Below, piece by piece: positions 62,430-64,000 of a stretch of DNA of 64,000 nucleotides; the first letter of the stretch is position 1, and every line of letters begins with the position of its first letter. Source of the stretch: Comamonadaceae bacterium OS-1 (GTDB lineage: Bacteria; Pseudomonadota; Gammaproteobacteria; Burkholderiales; Burkholderiaceae_C). The DNA is taken from positions 992,001-1,056,000 of the forward strand of contig AP026969.1 in assembly GCA_027923965.1 (NCBI GenBank), given 5' to 3'. The notes beneath the pieces were generated by a model, which was not told the DNA's origin, searched no databases, and saw only the letters and a list, made by a program, of their open reading frames with translations. Made by a program: the position numbers and the translations under genes.

Positions 62430-63506
62430 ATGCCCGACATGCCCGCACCCCGTAGAAAATCCAGCGCCCGCTTTATCGACATTGCCGCGCTGGCCCAGGT
62501 CAGCCCGGCCACTGTCAACCGGGTGCTGAACGACCGGGGCAGCGTCTCCACCGCCACGCGCGAAAAGGTTATCCGCGCAGCGCAGCAGCTTGCCGTGCCG
62601 CGCCTGATGCCCGAGGTGCACCGGGGCCTGACCCGGCTGGATGTCGTGTTTGCACGCAGCCAGACCCCGTTTTTCCGGCGCATGGAGCTGGCCCTGGAGC
62701 GCTTTATGCCGCTGCTGGACCGGCGCATCGTGGTGCACCGCCACACGTTTGCGCCCGGCGACGACGAACGCACCGCGCAGTTCATCCGCCAGCCCCCGCA
62801 TCCCCGCCACGGCCTGCTGCTGGCCGTGCACGACACCCCGGTGCTGCGCGCCGCCGTGCAACAGGTCAGCCAGCAAGGCGTACCGGTGGTCACCTTGATG
62901 AGCGACATCAGCGATGTGTCACGCCTGCATTACGCGGGCATAGATAACCTGCACGCAGGCCGCACCGCCGGGCACTTCATCGGGCGATTCGCCCGGCAAG
63001 GTGGACGTTTGCTGCTGCTCACCAACGACCTGCACTTCCGCGCCCACCGCGACCGCACCGCCGGGTTTCTGGACGTGGTGCAGGAAAAATGGGGCCAGTT
63101 CCCCTGCGCTCCCGCCGTCCCCTGCTTCGACGACCCCGACCAGGCCTTCCAGGCCGTTGATGCCGCCTGCAAGCAGGGCCCGCTGGCGGGCATTTACCAC
63201 AGCGGTGCGGGATCGGCGGGCATCCACCAGGCCCTGCAGCGCCATGGTTTGACCGGCCAGGTGGTGTGGATAGGGCACGAACTGTCCGACGAGCACCGCC
63301 GCTGGCTGCAGCAGGGCGCGATGGACCTGGTGATCGACCAGGACCCGGATGGCCAGGTGCTCTCGGGCATGCAGCACCTGCTGTTCCAGAACAAATGGCT
63401 GGCGCAAAAACCCGTGTCCGGGCCGAACGAGTTCCGCCTGTTCTGTGCCGAAAACCTGCCCAGCCAGCCGTACCTGCCGGGCAGCGGCTTGTTGCCGCAT
63501 ACATAG
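62430..63506 (+). CDS. LacI family transcriptional regulator
   Basis: The 358-residue protein has a LacI helix-turn-helix (FIDIAALAQVSPATVNRVLNDRGSVSTATREKVIRAA, residues ~14-50) and a periplasmic-binding-like effector domain (HYAGIDNLHAGRTAGHFIGRFARQGGRLLLLTND). It lies 14 nt after the IolI-like gene and is probably in the same transcript, so it likely controls the divergent iolG/iolI region where palindromes occur. The ligand may be a polyol or its keto form. The gene ends flush with a dispersed repeat. Confidence 0.93.
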   Translation: MPDMPAPRRKSSARFIDIAALAQVSPATVNRVLNDRGSVSTATREKVIRAAQQLAVPRLMPEVHRGLTRLDVVFARSQTPFFRRMELALERFMPLLDRRIVVHRHTFAPGDDERTAQFIRQPPHPRHGLLLAVHDTPVLRAAVQQVSQQGVPVVTLMSDISDVSRLHYAGIDNLHAGRTAGHFIGRFARQGGRLLLLTNDLHFRAHRDRTAGFLDVVQEKWGQFPCAPAVPCFDDPDQAFQAVDAACKQGPLAGIYHSGAGSAGIHQALQRHGLTGQVVWIGHELSDEHRRWLQQGAMDLVIDQDPDGQVLSGMQHLLFQNKWLAQKPVSGPNEFRLFCAENLPSQPYLPGSGLLPHT

Positions 63507-63549
63507 CGGCTGGCCAGCACAAGCAGCTCTTTTTTCAATAGCAATCTAG
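63507..63549. repeat. Dispersed palindromic repeat, copy 13 (partial)
   Basis: The plus strand reads GGCCAGCACAAGCAGCTCTT then TTTTCAATAGCAATCTAG. It begins at the LacI stop codon, and the TAG stop (63546-63548, minus strand) of the phzF-like gene lies at its other end. Confidence 0.85.
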
Positions 63550-64000
63550 TCCGCCATCACCCGCGCCGTGCCGGACACGCGCACCGAGCTGCCTGGCGTG
63601 TCGGACAGTTCGGCCCGCAGCAGTGAGCGCATGCCCATGTCTTCGCCTTGCACCACGTCGATGCGGCCACCATGCGGCCAGGCGATGTCGCGCAGGTAGC
63701 CGGATAAGGCGGCGGTGGCGGCCCCGGTGGCGGGGTCTTCCAGCACGCCGCCCGAGGCAAAGGCGTTGCGGGTGTGCAGGCGCTGGGCGGATTCGGCGAA
63801 CACCAGCACGATGGTGGTCAGGCCTGCGTCGCGCATCAGCGTACGGCCCGCGGCCAGGTCGTAGTGCATGGCGGCCAGGGCGGAGCGGGTTTTGAGCGCC
63901 AGCACCAGGTGGTCGGCACCGCCGTGGGCCAGGGCGGGCGGGATGCGCGGGTCCAGGTGGTCCGCCGTGTAGCCGAACAGCGCCAGTGCGGCATCCACCA
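63546..64000 (-). CDS. PhzF-family epimerase/isomerase, C-terminal part (cut by window edge)
   Basis: About 151 residues of the C-terminal half are present: HGGADHLVLALKTRSALAAM, VLVFAES, and ASGGVLEDPATGAATAALSGYL, the PhzF signature (DPATGxA). PhzF-like proteins isomerise small amino-acid-like molecules; most are not involved in phenazine synthesis. The N-terminal half, with the catalytic Glu, lies beyond the right edge. The stop codon is provided by the adjoining repeat. Confidence 0.87.
   Translation of the reverse strand, partial: VDAALALFGYTADHLDPRIPPALAHGGADHLVLALKTRSALAAMHYDLAAGRTLMRDAGLTTIVLVFAESAQRLHTRNAFASGGVLEDPATGAATAALSGYLRDIAWPHGGRIDVVQGEDMGMRSLLRAELSDTPGSSVRVSGTARVMAD

Overview
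The window looks like chromosomal DNA from a Burkholderiales bacterium, most likely Comamonadaceae and Rhodoferax-like. The evidence is high-GC coding with Comamonadaceae-style genes: intracellular PHB depolymerase, the CX14CX2C type of QueE, a urease operon, cysE-trmJ-suhB, PAS/GGDEF and MASE1/GGDEF proteins, and tripartite sugar ABC genes. A short palindromic repeat of the kind scattered through such genomes also occurs about 14 times. No plasmid, phage, transposase, integrase or CRISPR array is visible.

Layout. 0-0.4 kb: the edge of a ccdAB toxin-antitoxin pair. 0.4-10 kb: housekeeping and accessory genes (FAD-linked oxidase, YihY, PAS-GGDEF cyclase, PAP2 protein, CBS protein, PHB depolymerase, a GST behind a sigma-54-like promoter, cupin, aroC). 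9.8-18.2 kb: a six-gene minus-strand surface-glycan operon (Wzm, acyltransferase, Wzt, a 1087-residue three-part glycosyltransferase, GT2, NAD-dependent epimerase-like protein). Its first four genes are strikingly AT-rich and abut a tRNA-Ser(UGA). 18.4-19.5 kb: queE-queD. 19.5-25.4 kb: urease genes ureA-(small membrane protein)-B-C-[doc/abrB/Uma2]-E-F-G; ureD is not present. 25.5-30 kb: divergent from ureA, a fused NCS1-permease/hybrid histidine kinase and its REC-LuxR regulator. 30-32.4 kb: cheW-mcp. 32.7-40.7 kb: flavin reductase, YebC, CYTH protein, MFS, a DGK-phosphoesterase-PAP2 operon, and a MASE1-GGDEF cyclase. 40.8-50.6 kb: a GH1 beta-glucosidase/sugar ABC/MFS operon, divergent from a soluble PAS histidine kinase and NarL-type regulator. 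50.6-51.8 kb: repeat-rich noncoding DNA and vapBC. 52-63.5 kb: RpiR and LacI regulators with polyol/sugar dehydrogenases, an IolI-like isomerase, cysE, trmJ, suhB and an HD-GYP regulator. The right edge cuts a phzF-like gene.

The most interesting points are four. First, the transporter-kinase fusion that faces the urease operon. Second, the interruption of that operon by a toxin-antitoxin pair plus a Uma2 nuclease, with ureD missing. Third, the dispersed hairpin repeat, which supplies stop codons to several genes and is read through in frame inside trmJ and the kinase. Fourth, the AT-rich glycan island with its composite glycosyltransferase. All functional calls rest on reading motifs by eye; no database search was possible.
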